Assembly (NCBI GenBank): GCA_018466975.1
Contig: CM031562.1
Span: 496,001-560,000, forward strand
DNA length: 64,000 nucleotides
DNA from: Sparassis latifolia
Lineage: Eukaryota; Basidiomycota; Agaricomycetes; Polyporales; Sparassidaceae
Reading direction: 5' to 3'
In this document: positions 34,380-46,133 of the stretch, piece by piece
How the letters are laid out: each line of letters opens with the position of its first letter
Numbering within the stretch: the first letter of the stretch is position 1
The notes under the pieces: model-generated
What the model saw: the letters and a program-made list of their open reading frames with translations, nothing else
Database searches by the model: none
What the model was told of the DNA's origin: nothing
Translations under genes and position numbers: made by a program

Positions 34380-37300
34380 TGTAACGGGTCAGTTCTGACG
34401 ACCGTTACTCATTATGGACTGCTTACTACTTACATAAGCAAGTTGCTTTATATCCCCTACACTCACCATCTAGCTGTACACACTCAGTCTTAGCTTAGTT
34501 TTGGCTATACATTGAGTCCACTGCAGCCCTGGTGAGCCTAAGGATCTAGCTTACAAAGCATAACTCGATTCCACGATCTCCAGGTGTCAGCGTACAGAGA
34601 TAATGTCCAAGCGCAAAAACACGGTACAAGTCCACACACAGTGTCCACATACGTAAGTCCAAGTAACAACACATAGTCCAAAACATTGGAAATAGTCCAT
34701 GCCGTACACGTTGCGACACGTGAGCGAGCAGCAACTTGTTCGTGGTCTCCAAACCAAAGTCCTCATCAGGTAACATACAGGGAACAGCGTACCAGTCAGT
34801 CGGTTGAGTCCGAGTTCGAGAATACTACAGGTGCAGCGGCAAGATGGAGAAGAGAAAAAGTGGCCATTCTTGAATCCCTGCACTCTGTGGTGTCGAGGGA
34901 AAGTTTCTGCATGGAACATAGCAAGTAAGTGTCGTACATTTCATTCCATACATCGAGAACATACAGTGCATGTTCATGTTCAAGCACAACTTCCAGAAGC
35001 CAAGGATGGCACTGGAGGAGGCAGCTCGCCAGGCTTTTCAAAGAGTCCTTGGCGATGACAGCGGTGAATATTGTGCGCATATCTGCATTTGATGTCATAT
35101 CTGAGCATGAAGTCGATGATGTCGAGAATAACGCACGTATCATTGAGGTCCTGACGTTGAGCATCTGTTGTAGGGTAGAGCTCGAAGAGTGCTCGAGCTT
35201 CAGCAAGTGCAAGACGTTCTTCAGGCCAAAGAAACAAATTTCCTAGGTGAGAGTACCAGAGCGCAGAGTAGTCGCGATGCTGGCAAACCATGGCAGCAAT
35301 ACGCATAGTGAAGGGGTCCTTCATCTCTTTACTATCTTCAAGACTGTCAATATTTGCGCGGGACATAATGGCATGAAAGGTGACCATGAAAGTCATTGGT
35401 TTGATCAAATGAAAACGGTGGAGCGTACAGCTTAGCGTGCACATACAGTTCGTTCTTGAGCAGGATCATGTCACGGTGCACACCAAGGTAGGGAGCGAGG
35501 ACGTACGACTTATTCTCCGGCGCGATGGCGGCGATCCATTCTGCTTTCAAAATAGACTCCTGTGCATCTGAGTCAGTCATCTCCACGTCCTCCACCCATT
35601 CCTGGTGTTCAATCATAGCAGCTGGCGATGTAGTGTCAGAGGATGGGGAAGGAGGGTAAAGGAGATCCTTTACTGGTAAAATGGGCAGGAGCGGAATGGG
35701 TGCGGTCATATCGGGCGATCGAGAAAGTCGGCGTGCTGGTTGGTTGAGCACCTGGTCAGGCATCGCCAACAATTCCTTAATGGCTAGGTCGAGTGTGGCA
35801 TGTCCAGTCAGAGAATACGGCAGTGAGCTAATGGTAGATGGGGGCGACAATGAAACGTTCTTCTTTACATTGCTTGGTAATGGTAGGGCAGTGTGTCGGT
35901 CTATGACCACAGCCAATTGTGTTGAGTTCAGCGCAGCAATGGTCGGGCTCGCAGCAGGAGTGATGGCGGGAACAATTGGTGCAGTGGCGAGTGTGGGACT
36001 ATGTGCAGGAATGGCGAGAACAGTAGTCGGGCTATGCGGATCCTTGAAGGATGATGCATTCGAGCTTTCAGGCATAATGGATATAGGCATTGGCGGTGGG
36101 GTGATTAAAATGAAACGCGTATCGGCGGGCGGTGCGAGCTCAGTGCCAACCAAAACTTCGTTCGATGTACTCCCCTCTGACTCAGCATTTTGGGGGCACT
36201 GAGTCTGCGAAGATGCAATACGATCAGAATTGAAGTCACGCACATGCATCGAGTACTCAACTGGTCGCATCGCGACAAGATGTATCTCCATGGGTAAGGC
36301 GTCCTTCACAGAACCTGCAGCGTTATTTCCTTGAATGTCGATCCACGGAATGGGTGCAAGCACAGTCATCGGCACAGGTCAAGTTATGATATCCATCAGT
36401 CAGCACCTCTTGGCGGCACGTGATCACATCTCCGGTCCTTCGCATACCATTCCTACAGCTCCGGCTAAGTCGTCTGAGAAACGTGGGCCCACGCTCGGGC
36501 TGGGAAACAACTTTCCTACAATTGGGGCAGGGAAGAAACTATCAGGTGGGTGTGCATCACTTCCGAAGAAAAATGAGACTGCGAGCCCATAACATATGCT
36601 CGCGCGGTCCATTCCATTCAGACAGAACTCAGCCTGCATGACCATCATCTGTACACAAGGGCGTGCAGGTCCGTAACGAGTCTGCATCGGGGCATAGACG
36701 ATAGTGGCAGGGGACCTGAGGCAGACAGACGAGAACATGTTGTGCTGCCTATACTGAGTATACTGAGAGACTGCGTCACTCAACAGGTCATAGATCGACT
36801 TTCCACGAGTGTCACGAGTGAGGTTGCCTAATATAGGATGCTCAGGCAGCGGCGGAATATCGAGGTGGGACTCAGTGTAGCTAGACATGTGTATGGCATA
36901 TTTGCGCTCTTGTGGCAGAACACGGGCTGGGGAATCATCACAGCAGGTCATAGCAGTGGAGGAGAGGTTGGAGAAAGGAAGGGGGGGTGATCTGAGTGGT
37001 CGAGCATCCTCCACGTAAGTTATAGGTAAATCCAGGGCAGGCTCCATATATTGCAAGTCGTCTAAATTGGGTGTGTTCGATCCGGGAGTCTGGGGGGTCG
37101 CGTCCAAGAGCACAGTGAGTCCAGTAATGAGAGCTCCGAAGTGGGATTGGGAGAGACACAAGGGGAATGTAGGATCTGCCAGGCCTCCGAGACCGAGGAG
37201 CACAATAATATCTTCTTGATCGAGCGTGTGATCTCCTATCTTAATCTCGATCTTGGGACCTAGATCTTGAAGTTCTGGCTCAGCTTCATTTTGCGGAGCG

Positions 37301-38300
37301 CCCGTTGTAGTGCCCGCATTGTTGATTCCAATAAAGTAAGTTTCTGTTTTCTTATGTTTTTCTGTTTTCTCGGCGGCTAACTCATTGGCCTCGCATCGGG
37401 CGCACATTTTTCATGCGGCCCACATTGCTCTTGCTCCTTGCGCAGTCGCGCATTCTTGCTTTCGGCCTCCTTTCTGTCACGTTCTGTCCGGGTTATCTTT
37501 GTCTTGGTCCTCTCTATTTCCCTCTGCACCCTGTCTGTCATGGAAAGCCTCGGTAGGGCTTGACGTGCAGGCACGGACCTGGCGTTGAGTTCGTGCACAA
37601 GTCCTTCTTCGGTGGTTTGCAGTGTCCTCTGCAGTGCAGCCTCTGTCCATTCCTCCCACTTCATCACTAGGCTTCTTATCTCTTGCTCTCTGTTTTCCTG
37701 TGCCAGGGGGGTCTTCAATGATCCGGGATTCTGGTGAGTGCTTATCCCCACAAAGTAAGCTTCCTTTTCTTTCTCCTGTTTTTTCTTATCTCTCATATCT
37801 CCTTTCAGATTGCAGCTGGCATACGTTCGTTGAAGGCACATCTCAGGTGGGAGTTGCATGAGCCTCGCAGAGGAGTGCGAGTGCAGTCAATCCCTGTACA
37901 TTCCCTCTCGTTTGTCGTCCATTGGGTGAGCTGTGATATGTTCTTTCATTGCATTTCGTTGCACTAACGTTTGATTTTCAGAGTTCATCAACAGCGACGC
38001 TGCGACGCTTTCTGCCTGTCGCAGCTTGGCCGGTCTTTTCCCTCTTCATTGAGCGTGGCACGATCCTCAGTTCTCTTCATCTGTCGGCAGTTCCTGGAAG
38101 TGCACGCGCGAATGTGGGCAGTGCGGGATCGTTCATTCCATTGGTACGTGTGCGATTTCTTCTTTCTTTTCCATTTGCTGACTTCGACTCTTGCAGTCAA
38201 CCGTGGCATGCAGTTCATTCTGTCCACAGGTGTCCATCATGCTTCCTTTGTCTTTCGCATTCATTCATCGGCCTCTTCATCCTCCTGTGTCCGTCATCCT
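34380..38300 (-). pseudogene. Degenerate coding unit nested in the Gypsy element, function unknown
   Basis: Three long minus-strand frames follow one another: 37859-37377, 37407-36424 and 36375-35347, with a fourth (35444-34980) after a frame change. The first contains a Lys/Glu/Arg-rich coiled-coil-like stretch (TKTKITRTERDRKEAESKNA) and ends CGPHEKCAPDARP. The second begins CARCEANELAAEK. Joined, these suggest a short Cys-pair region broken by a frameshift. A motif (EAYFVGIS, ETYFIGIN) occurs twice, so the unit may contain an internal duplication. The third is Pro/Ser/Thr-rich (SPTTVLAIPAHSPTLATAPI). I cannot name the family. A possible terminal inverted sequence, GTAACGGGTCAG...CTGACGACCGTTAC, lies at about 34383-34410. 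It may be a host gene captured by a transposon or the internal part of another element. Confidence 0.4.
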
Positions 38301-38912
38301 GTCACATTCTCGGCCGATTCAATTCCTATCCGGCATGTTCCTGGCTGGGATACAGGTGCATCGCAGTAGGTCCAATATTTCATTGTCCGAGCTAATTGGT
38401 TCCTCTTTGATGTCAGGGCATTCCTTGTGCAGCATACAGTCAGGCAGCATCACAGGAAGTACACGGGCTCTGCTTAGCAGATGTTCAATGTCCTTGGTGC
38501 ATATTTCTTGCTGTTTCTTCCATTCGTCCCTGCTCAAGGGTCCGCTGTCCAACATCATAGCCACACAATGTTCGGTCTCCTTGCAGTCTGTCATCCATTG
38601 GTCTTCATATCTAGGCGGCGAGTTAGTGTCGGGGGCAGTGTAGATACTTGTAGTTCCATCTTGCTCTGCTGATTGTCGTACTTGCTTTCTGGCATTCAAT
38701 GCAACCATTTTGTTGCTCCCAAAGAAATACACCTGCAGAGTTTGAAGCTCATGCAGAATAGTCCATACCACTGGGTCGAAGGTCCAGTTAGGGTTCATGC
38801 CATTGGGCGTGACCAATAACTCATGACGGACTTCAAGCTCGTGGTCCTTGAATAACAGGTACATTCCATTGGCACATTCATCGATTGATATGTAGTTTCC
38901 TCGTTGCCATGG

Positions 38913-39329
38913 TCATCCGAGCAGCAAATTGAAAGACACTTGATCTCCCACATAAAGGTTGGCAAAGGTCATAATGCCTCCACATGACAGCGGCACGTTC
39001 TGAAGTAATCCACATAGTAGACCAGCTCCTCCATTAGCGTCATTCATGCTAATTGACCGAGCAATATCCATTGGCCGATTGATTACTGCTTTCCAGATCT
39101 TCTTGCTTGTGATGTTCAATTGGCTTCCCATATCGATTATCACTGTGACTGCAGTTCCGTCGCATTCCATTTGTAGTCGTATCAATGTTCCTTGGGTCTT
39201 GGTCGAGAAGGATGATGCCACCAAGTTTACTTTGAGCGGGTGTAATGGCTGAGACACTTTAGGCTTGAGAACGTCTTGTAAATGATGGGCCATTTCCTTC
39301 GAGATTCCGAAAACTTCTCCGACGGCCAA
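38913..39329 (-). pseudogene. Ty3/Gypsy aspartic protease region
   Basis: The frame contains VTVIIDMGSQLNITSKKIW, which matches the retroviral-type protease motif (DTG/DSG at the active site). Here it reads DMG, so the residue after Asp is changed. Further on, GGIMTFANLYVGDQVSFNLL and a terminal LLG fit the end of this domain. The next frame on the minus strand (38864-38319, with NWTFDPVVWTILHELQ) continues the polyprotein. Confidence 0.65.
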
Positions 39330-39713
39330 TGTAATGGGAGTGCTTAAGACTTTATCCAGAATTTTAACTTGATCTACTTGAGTCTGAATGTCACTTTGTC
39401 AAGTAATTCGCCTTCCTTCAGCAGAGGTTTTTAGTTTCTCGTCCAATTTCGGGGGTCGAGGCTTTGTGGCACGTGGTCCTGGAGCATGGGCGATGTCATC
39501 GTCCAATATCTTGTCACTATCATCTGCATTTCCCAAGGGCGGGTGTACTTCAATTGGCTGTTGTTGTTCCCAAGGGCGGTGAGGTGGTAGTGGATGGGAA
39601 TTCTCCTTCTCCACAATGGTCGGGCAGCGTGGCATGTCGGGTATGGGTACAGGTTTCACGATCTTGGTTTTAACTTTCAATGGTGGCATTAGGACTCCAT
39701 CAAATGCTTCACG

Positions 39714-41249
39714 TCAGGCTGTCCTCATCTTGCATTCCAGCCTACTTGCGGGCATCACATAGACATCTTCGAAATTGCTCTCACCAGTTTCATCATCAGC
39801 GTCACTTCCGTTGCCCATATCTTCAGTATGTGTGCACATACTCGAATGGTTGACCGTGACAAGATGAGATTGAGGGGAGATCATTCGGTTGATGGCTGAC
39901 ACAAACAGCTCGTTGTATCCTCTGTATATCCGAGATCCATCTTTTATTTGTAAATGTCCTTGCATGTTCCACATGACCACTCTTTTGGCAATGAGTTCAT
40001 TGATGGGAGCACATTCTCCAATGCGATGTCCTGCTTCCCCACATCTGTAGCACTGCATGTCTGATGGTGGTCTTGCCATTTCAGGCAGAGGAGGCATGTT
40101 CGGGACACTGGGTGGCGGGTACTGTGGCATGTGCAGTGGCATCTGTCATCCAAATTGTCATTGCATTAGAGCATCCACTACTGGTTTCCGGACAACGGCA
40201 GTGACGAGCGGGTTGAGTTTGCAAGCGTGGAAGTATAGGAGTCCATAGTCAGGATCGTTTAGGGACATGTGATTCAATTGCTTGACCAAGTCTTCCACTT
40301 CTTCTTTCTCACATACTGCCGGTCATTTCCGTGGTAACTTCATCTTTGGCTTTTTAACTTCTGGTTCATCGTCTGATAAATCATCCACTCCCTTTGATGA
40401 TCATTTCTTCATGCTTTGCTTCTTCTTCTTATCCTTGCGCTTCCGTCGATGTGTTTCTTCAGCACTAGATGAGTCCTCTGAGTCACTTGAATCGTCATCC
40501 GAATCCGCATCATCTGAGTCATCACTCGAGTCTTCGTCTTCTGAGGGCAGTTGGTCCTGGTCGAATCGATTGCACTGCAGAATGGTTTTTGCTTTCATGC
40601 GTATGCTGCTCATGCTGAACGGGATAAACATGTCGTGGTTGGGGTCTGCGGCAAGCAAGCATGGTTCCAGGTCTTGACGGAAAGCATGGGGAACCCCTTT
40701 CCAGAAATAAAGGGACTGTTCGACTTCCGAAATGCGACCACAATTCACTAGCCATCCAGCGACTGTGAGGAAGTTCCTTGAGTATTCCCACCATGCACCT
40801 AGGTTCTTGATAGTAGGTTTCCGATGTGATTCCTTGACCAAGGCTTCAAGGTCCTTAACCTTATATCACCTCTTGTCTCGGTCCGCATCATAAAATGTGA
40901 GAACGTCTCTCTTGAAGGCATTCCAGTCTGGCGTGACGTAGGCTGAGAGTGATTCCATAAACTGGCGCACACTTCGTGCACAATACTGCATGACGTTTTC
41001 CACTTGGTCCTCTGCAGTCACAATGTTAAGCTGAGCACACAGCCATTCATAGTGCTGCAGGAACCTCGCAACTTCTGCATAACTTCCTTTAAACTTCTTT
41101 GGTGAACCCTTCATTCCCAGAACCGGTAATCCAGTGATGCCGGTCACCATATTGGACTGCAAAGTGTTGATTGGGTAGAGCTGTAGTGTGGGATAGACTG
41201 CTGTGTTAACAGGCTTCAGAGGTGTGATTGATATAGCTTTGGGAAACAA
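39714..41249 (-). pseudogene. Ty3/Gypsy gag with CCHC zinc knuckle
   Basis: The frame at 41249-40866 gives a capsid-like region (KKFKGSYAEVARFLQHYEWL and QFMESLSAYVTPDW). A TGA at 40868-40866 interrupts it and the same reading continues (YKVKDLEALVKESHRKPTIK) to 40401. That second part ends in a long acidic Ser/Asp run and a KRKDKKKKQ patch. After more stops, 40142-39714 carries the nucleocapsid knuckle CYRCGEAGHRIGEC. Gag packages element RNA into cytoplasmic particles. This copy is dead because of the stops. Confidence 0.8.
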
Positions 41250-41489
41250 GGGTCCTAACCCCCCTCGCGGTGGGCTCCAGATGTTGACTCAGGGTATACA
41301 CAGGTCTTGGCTGGAGGAGCTTTTGACTCCAGGTCAAGTGAGTGGTACTTCGCTGTGGTTCATCGGGCATGGCAAATGGGAAAGTACGCTGGGCTATTAC
41401 AGTTGTTCGTTGATATCAAATTTATGATAGTGGGTTAGGGACACCTGAGCTATATGTGTGTTTTGTTGTCTGAAGTTGAATGGGGAGTC

Positions 41490-41850
41490 TGCACAATACA
41501 GATGGGGAAATGTGGGGGAAATGCCTAGCAACCATGTGCAAGGGCTTGTGTTCTGTCTTCCTATACGATGCCTACAACCAGTGCAGGGCTTAACGAGTTT
41601 TCTTATACGAGGCCTACAACCGGTGCAGGGCTTTCCGAGTCTTCGCCGTCTTCTTAATTCGTGTGCCTACAACCATGTGCAGGGCTTACCGAGTCTTTTG
41701 TGATCCTATCCGGTGCCTACAACCGTGTGCAGGGCTTTACCGAGTGCGCATGTCCTAATACGATGTGCCTGGCTGATAACTTTCCTTCGTGTTGTCCGAG
41801 AACTTTCCGAGAACGGTTTGAGTATCTAGCAACCGTGTGCTAGACTACCC
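41490..41850. repeat. Minisatellite in the Gypsy 5' region (CCTACAACCnTGTGCAGGGCTT)
   Basis: Five to six units of about 45-60 bp share GCCTACAACC-GTGCAGGGCTT followed by a CGAGT stretch, near 41529, 41571, 41611, 41664 and 41718, with a weaker one at 41825. They lie between the LTR promoter and gag. Confidence 0.75.
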
Positions 41851-42087
41851 AAAAGAAATGATACGAGAGTGCAGTAGTTGTGTTCGTAACAACTCACTGC
41901 CTGCACTGAACTGACTTCATCGGGATCCTTTTGATTACGAGTAACAATGTTACTGGGAGGAGTGGAACAAACTCCTATTCTTTTAGTTTATCACTTGTAG
42001 GGTAAGCTACAAGCGGAGGGAGAACTCTTCACTCATAGGGGGCTACAAGTGGGGAGAGAAGACTGAGGGTCGGGGCGCCTCGGGGGT

Positions 42088-42100
42088 CCTTTTATACCCC
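42088..42100 (-). promoter_or_regulatory. TATA box of the Gypsy 5' LTR
   Basis: On the minus strand the sequence GGGGTATAAAAGG fits a strong TATA box. It lies about 840 bases upstream of the first gag Met and points toward gag, as expected for the U3 promoter of a 5' LTR. Confidence 0.5.
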
Positions 42101-42209
42101 TTGGGTGTCACCCATTGTGACCATTACATAGTAGTGTTACATGGCAGATTGGCCAATAGCAAAATAAGAGCATCACGTGATCAAAGGGGAAAGTAGGAAG
42201 GAAAAATGT

Positions 42210-42370
42210 CTTAGGACCTTTGTGTCCAATAGCATAAAGTGAGCAGGGAGAAACAGGGAAGACAAAACTCTTGGGACCTCCATGTCCAATAGCATAAAGT
42301 GAGCAGGGAGAAATAGAGAGAAAGCAGTCTCCGAGTTTTTCCCATCCAATAGCATAATGTGAGCATCAGG
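42210..42370. repeat. Three-unit repeat with TCCAATAGCATAAAGTGAGCAGG
   Basis: TCCAATAGCATAA(A/T)GTGAGCA occurs at about 42229, 42288 and 42347, so the period is about 59 bases. It lies upstream of the TATA box, where LTR enhancer repeats are often found. The minus-strand frame with LPAHFMLLD repeated is a by-product. Confidence 0.75.
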
Positions 42371-42465
42371 TGACATGCTCGGCCAAACGTTCTCGGATTC
42401 TGTCTTAGTCATGTGACTTCTACGTTGAGTGCTTCGCCAGTGGTTACATGTTCACAAGCCAAACA

Positions 42466-42625
42466 ACTCGTGCCTTGCTAGCAGGAGCTGTGAGTAGATA
42501 GAGCAGCTCGAGCCCAGCAGTGAGGTGCAGGTGATGGGTGAGATCAGGCCGAAGCCTGCTTCCAGATACCCCTGAAGGTGTCTGGGGGCCTGGGGGTGTG
42601 CCGACGGTGAGCACGAGGATCGCCC
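42466..42625 (-). repeat. Ngaro split repeat B2 (3' terminus)
   Basis: 160 bp starting ACTCGTGCCTTGC on the plus strand and ending GAGGATCGCCC. It is nearly identical to 42831-42990. Its left edge is one end of the element. Confidence 0.85.
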
Positions 42626-42691
42626 GATGGCACGCACCACACTGCTGTTCAAGAAAGACTGCAGAATAGAGAAAAAGGTGTGGGTGGGTGG

Positions 42692-42830
42692 GGAGAGAAG
42701 TGAAGCTTGAGAGCGCGAGAGCTGGTGGACGCGGAACAAGAACCAACTGTGACTCTGTCACGTTCTGCGTCCTGTCTATGCTGTCACGAGTCATAGAACT
42801 CAAAGGGATTCTCACGTTCGAGTTCTCTCA
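42692..42830 (-). repeat. Ngaro split repeat A2
   Basis: It matches 48015-48162. Shared stretches include GGAGAGAAGTGAAGCTTGAG, GGAACAAGAACCAACTGTGA and TTCTCACGTTCGAGTTCTCT. It abuts B1 without a gap. A 66-base unmatched piece separates it from B2. Confidence 0.85.
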
Positions 42831-42990
42831 ACTCGTGCCTTGCTAGCAGGAGCTGTGAGTAGATAGAGCAGCTCGAGCCCAGCAGTGAGGTGCAGGTGAT
42901 GGGTGAGACCAGGCCAAAGCCTGCTCCCAGATACCCCTGAAGGTGTCTGGGGGCCTGGGGGTGTGCCGACGGTGAGCACGAGGATCGCCC
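42831..42990 (-). repeat. Ngaro split repeat B1
   Basis: 160 bp, nearly identical to B2 (42466-42625). It lies between the recombinase ORF and A2. Confidence 0.85.
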
Positions 42991-43152
42991 ACTGCAAGAT
43001 GAAGTCGCTGACGAGTGAGCTCGAGGGAGGCGCACCAATCAATGAAGACAAGGAATGCAGCTACATGTGGATATAAGTACAAAACAAATAAAGGCATAAG
43101 TGAAAAATGGTCCGTATTCCTGTTACTGTATGAAGGACACCCGCTTCTTCCG

Positions 43153-44352
43153 TCATCTTTTAGAGACTGTATTCATAGTTAGAAAACTTGTAAAGGATGT
43201 ACCGAGGAGTTGTGCATGATGGGGAATGATAATTTCTAACTGCCTCCAGTAATGCAAGAATGCGTTTGATGACCAGTGGCCCATGATCTTGACGACATTG
43301 GGATCAACCCCCTTCATGAGCAGTTCTGTGGTACCTCCTATTCGGAAAGAGTTGCTGGTGGTGTGTGGTATACCATGACTCTTCCAAATGCGGTTGCAGA
43401 CAGTGAGGAAATGTCATTTCATCAAACAGACGAGATCGCCAGTCCGCGTGAAGAAGGAGAAAAGCGGGCTGTCATTTGCAGCGTGATTGCGAGCGAGATG
43501 AATGCGCAAAGACTCAATGGGGTTGGATTTGCCCAGCTGCCGTGTGACGGAGGACTTGTCGCCGGCATACTTTTTCGTCTTCGTGTAGGGGTAGAATAGA
43601 GTGCGGGAACCATTCAGTGTCGACGGCGGGGACAAGTGTGAGCGAGCTGGTACACGACGCGGGTCGAATGTAGACCGGTTTTTTGTGAAGAGCTCACCCA
43701 GTCGGGACTGAGTCCAGAATGCCGTGTCTGCGGCTGCTAGGATGCAGGCGTTCTCCGGAATGTGATCGTCAAGGCCAATATGGAGGAGTTCAAGCATATC
43801 ACGGGTGACGGGAGGCTGAGGAGGTCTGCCATCCGGTTGCATACGCTCGACTCCATTCAGTATGTAGGTTAAACAATGGTGACCTTTCCAGGGTACGTCG
43901 TGGATGATGTGCCAGGCACGTACAGCAGAGAGATAGTTCCGAACAGAATTCCACATGTGCGTACCAGCAAGGGATGCTGCGAATGCGTGCAGCAAGTGCT
44001 CGCTCGTGGGTAATTGATGTACTTGGGGGATGTATTCACCGTCGCAGAATTTCCAAAAGCTACGCAAATCTGGGTCGTACAAATCTAGTGTAGAGTCGGC
44101 AAGACACAGAGAGAGGACTTGGTTTGTCTTGACTCGGGATCTGTTGGAGAGTTGTACATGTACGTCTGAGCGTGGTGTATGTGCAGACGGGTGAGGTTCG
44201 AAGAGGCTACGTTTTTTGTTGGCCGCGGCTGGTAATGGCAGAGGACGGATAGTACGTTCAGGGCGGCCGGTGAGATGGTCAGAAGGGTGACGCTGGAGTA
44301 GAATGTGTTGACGATATTGATCCGTGAATAGTTGGAGTTCGCGGAATGGCAT
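43153..44352 (-). pseudogene. Ngaro tyrosine recombinase, one in-frame stop
   Basis: This enzyme integrates the circular DNA form of the element. The frame runs from MPFRELQLFTDQYRQHILL at 44352 through WNSVRNYLSAVRAWHIIH and TQSRLGELF (first catalytic Arg region). A TGA at 43416-43414 follows LVCLMK, and the same frame then continues HFLTVCNRIWKSHG to TGA at 43155-43153. Beyond the stop are the other catalytic features: HTTSNSFRIGGTTELL (H-x-x-R box), VVKIMGHWSSNAF and the likely nucleophile Tyr in FLHYWR. The stop therefore removes the catalytic end. CGA to TGA would explain it. Downstream of it lie repeats B1, A2 and B2. Confidence 0.85.
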
Positions 44353-44457
44353 GATGTTGCAGAGGAAAGGCTTTGGCGGTTGTAATGCTGGAAAGACATG
44401 TGATTGTAGACAGGGTGTAAGGTATTGTAACAGTGGGTAATACAGAGAGGTTCGTAA

Positions 44458-46133
44458 TTACACAGGTTCTACGAACGGTACAAGATGCGAGGGGATTGAC
44501 CGGAGATGCGTAAGTTTCTGGGAAAGTGGGGGAAAAAGGCCATAAGATGGTGCATCGGCAAGGTTCTGTTTGGACGGGATCCAGTTTGTATGTACCCATA
44601 TCTTGTGAGAGAGAAAAAGTGAGACAATATGTTGCAAAGTACGATTCTGGTGTATGTTACGAGAGCAGCCAGCGTCTAAAGCGCCTACAACACCTTTGTT
44701 ATCAGAATGGATGAGAAAATGAAGATCAGAAAGGCGTGCAACCTCAGTGAGGTAGCGGACAGCGAGCTCAACAGCTACCATCTCAGCCCAGCCAATTTCG
44801 CGGCCGTCACCCTTCCAGCCATCCCGAAGGCGCCAAGTGAGCCAGTTCCCATTGACGACTAAGCCGATACCCCAAGAGGTTGACGCGTCGACGTACACAT
44901 CGAGATTTGTCGCTTCGGGTGGGGCATAGAGGAGAGAACTGCAAAAGGAAAGACTGAGGCATTTGCACCACCAAGAGATGTCGTCAAGACATGCGGGAGG
45001 AATGGTGTGGCGGATGTACCGTGACATAGCGGAGGCAAATGAACTTGAGAGACGGTAGAATGAAGGGAGACGGGTCCGGCCTTCAGGAACTGCAAGACAG
45101 CAGTGGTTGAGCGTACCAATAAGCCCTTCACACTCCTTCTGCGAGACCTTGTGGTGTTTGACCCAGAGCTGGAGACGTGCAAGATACTTCGCTTTTTTCT
45201 GCACCAGGATTTGTACTGTGCATTCAGCGATGTGCCAGAGAAAGCCATTGTAGCTGAAAGAATTTGCAAAGGAAGAGTGCTTTGGGAGAGACCACGGCCA
45301 CCCGAGAGGTTTTGCGACGGAAAAAATGAGGGACTCATCGTAAGGATAGACGTAGGAACCATCTGCATTGGAGTTGATAGGGTAGCGGAAAAAGACGAAA
45401 TCATCTACCCATTTGATTAGGGCTTGTATGCCATGATGGCGAAAGATTCGTACCAATGCATCGGCTGTTCGACCAAAGATACCTGGAGTGCTGGATGTGC
45501 CAAATGCAGCACAGTGATCCATATACACAAGTCCTAACCACATGATGACAACTAACGGCTGGTGTTCGGGGGCAATGGGCATGCAGCGATAGGCTTTTTC
45601 AACGTCATTTACAGAAGCCTGTGTGCCAGGAGGAGAATTGATAACTAGTAATACGCATGCAGTGAAAGTTCCCCATTCACACTGAAAATTATCGCTGTTG
45701 ATTTCCGCATTAATGGAGGAGATATGTGAGTCATTGCGTGGGTATGAGAAGTCTTGAACAATACGGAAAACACCAGGGCTGTTGGCCTTGGGGACGGTGC
45801 CGAGCGGCGATGTGCAGAAGGGGCCGATGAGCTTTTCGAGACGTTCGGGATGGAAGGGACCAGAATATCGGCATGCAGAAAGTTCAGTTTGAATGTAGGA
45901 AGTGATAGCATCGGGATGGTCAAATGCAGATTTGTGATTAGGAGGGATGACGGTACAAGAAGGATGGGAAGAAACACCAATACGGAAACCATCGCGAATT
46001 CCAATGGGTACATCTGCAAATTCTGCTAGGCAGCCTGCTGCTTCGAGAGCATCGCGCCAAGCGATCCAGTGCAGTGGGGTGATGATCGGGCAGAAATCAA
46101 ACAGCCTTGCAGGCCTGGGCACAGTGTCCTCCA
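44458..46133 (-). CDS. Ngaro reverse transcriptase/RNase H
   Basis: This polyprotein copies element RNA into DNA. I take the start as the Met of MEDTVPRPARLFDFCP at 46133. The open frame continues upstream to 46392, where it overlaps the gag zinc-finger frame. RT landmarks in order are GTVPKANSPGVFRIVQDFSY, NDVEKAYRCMPIAPEHQPLV, AAFGTSSTPGIFGRTADALV and the catalytic KWVDDFVFF. RNase H landmarks are LDVYVDASTSWGIG, GWAEMVAVELAVRYL, FLIHSDNKGVVGALDAG and PSKQNLADAPS, so the acidic catalytic residues D, E, D, D are all present. The frame has no internal stop over about 558 codons and ends at 44458. It is the best-preserved retroelement gene in the window. Confidence 0.88.

Larger units (their letters stand above)
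33000..42430 (-). mobile_element. Decayed Ty3/Gypsy retrotransposon, integrase end missing, carrying a nested insertion
   Basis: Read on the minus strand the order is 5' LTR-like region (about 42430-41270), gag (41249-39400), protease (39329-38913), further pol sequence (38864-38319), a foreign block (about 38300-34380), then reverse transcriptase (34356-33011). Homology ends near 33000, where AT-rich minisatellite begins. RNase H, integrase and a 3' LTR are not found. Stops interrupt every ORF, so it is inactive. I place the LTR start near 42400 only by content, because there is no second LTR for comparison. Confidence 0.75.

Noticed and set aside
42173..42412. Small minus-strand protein with three LPAHFMLLD repeats
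   Set aside because: It lies upstream of a TATA box inside an LTR-like region and follows a 59-base DNA repeat.
42431..42465. Target-site duplication for the Ngaro element
   Set aside because: The flanks at 42465 and 48163 share no convincing direct repeat, which agrees with how such elements integrate.
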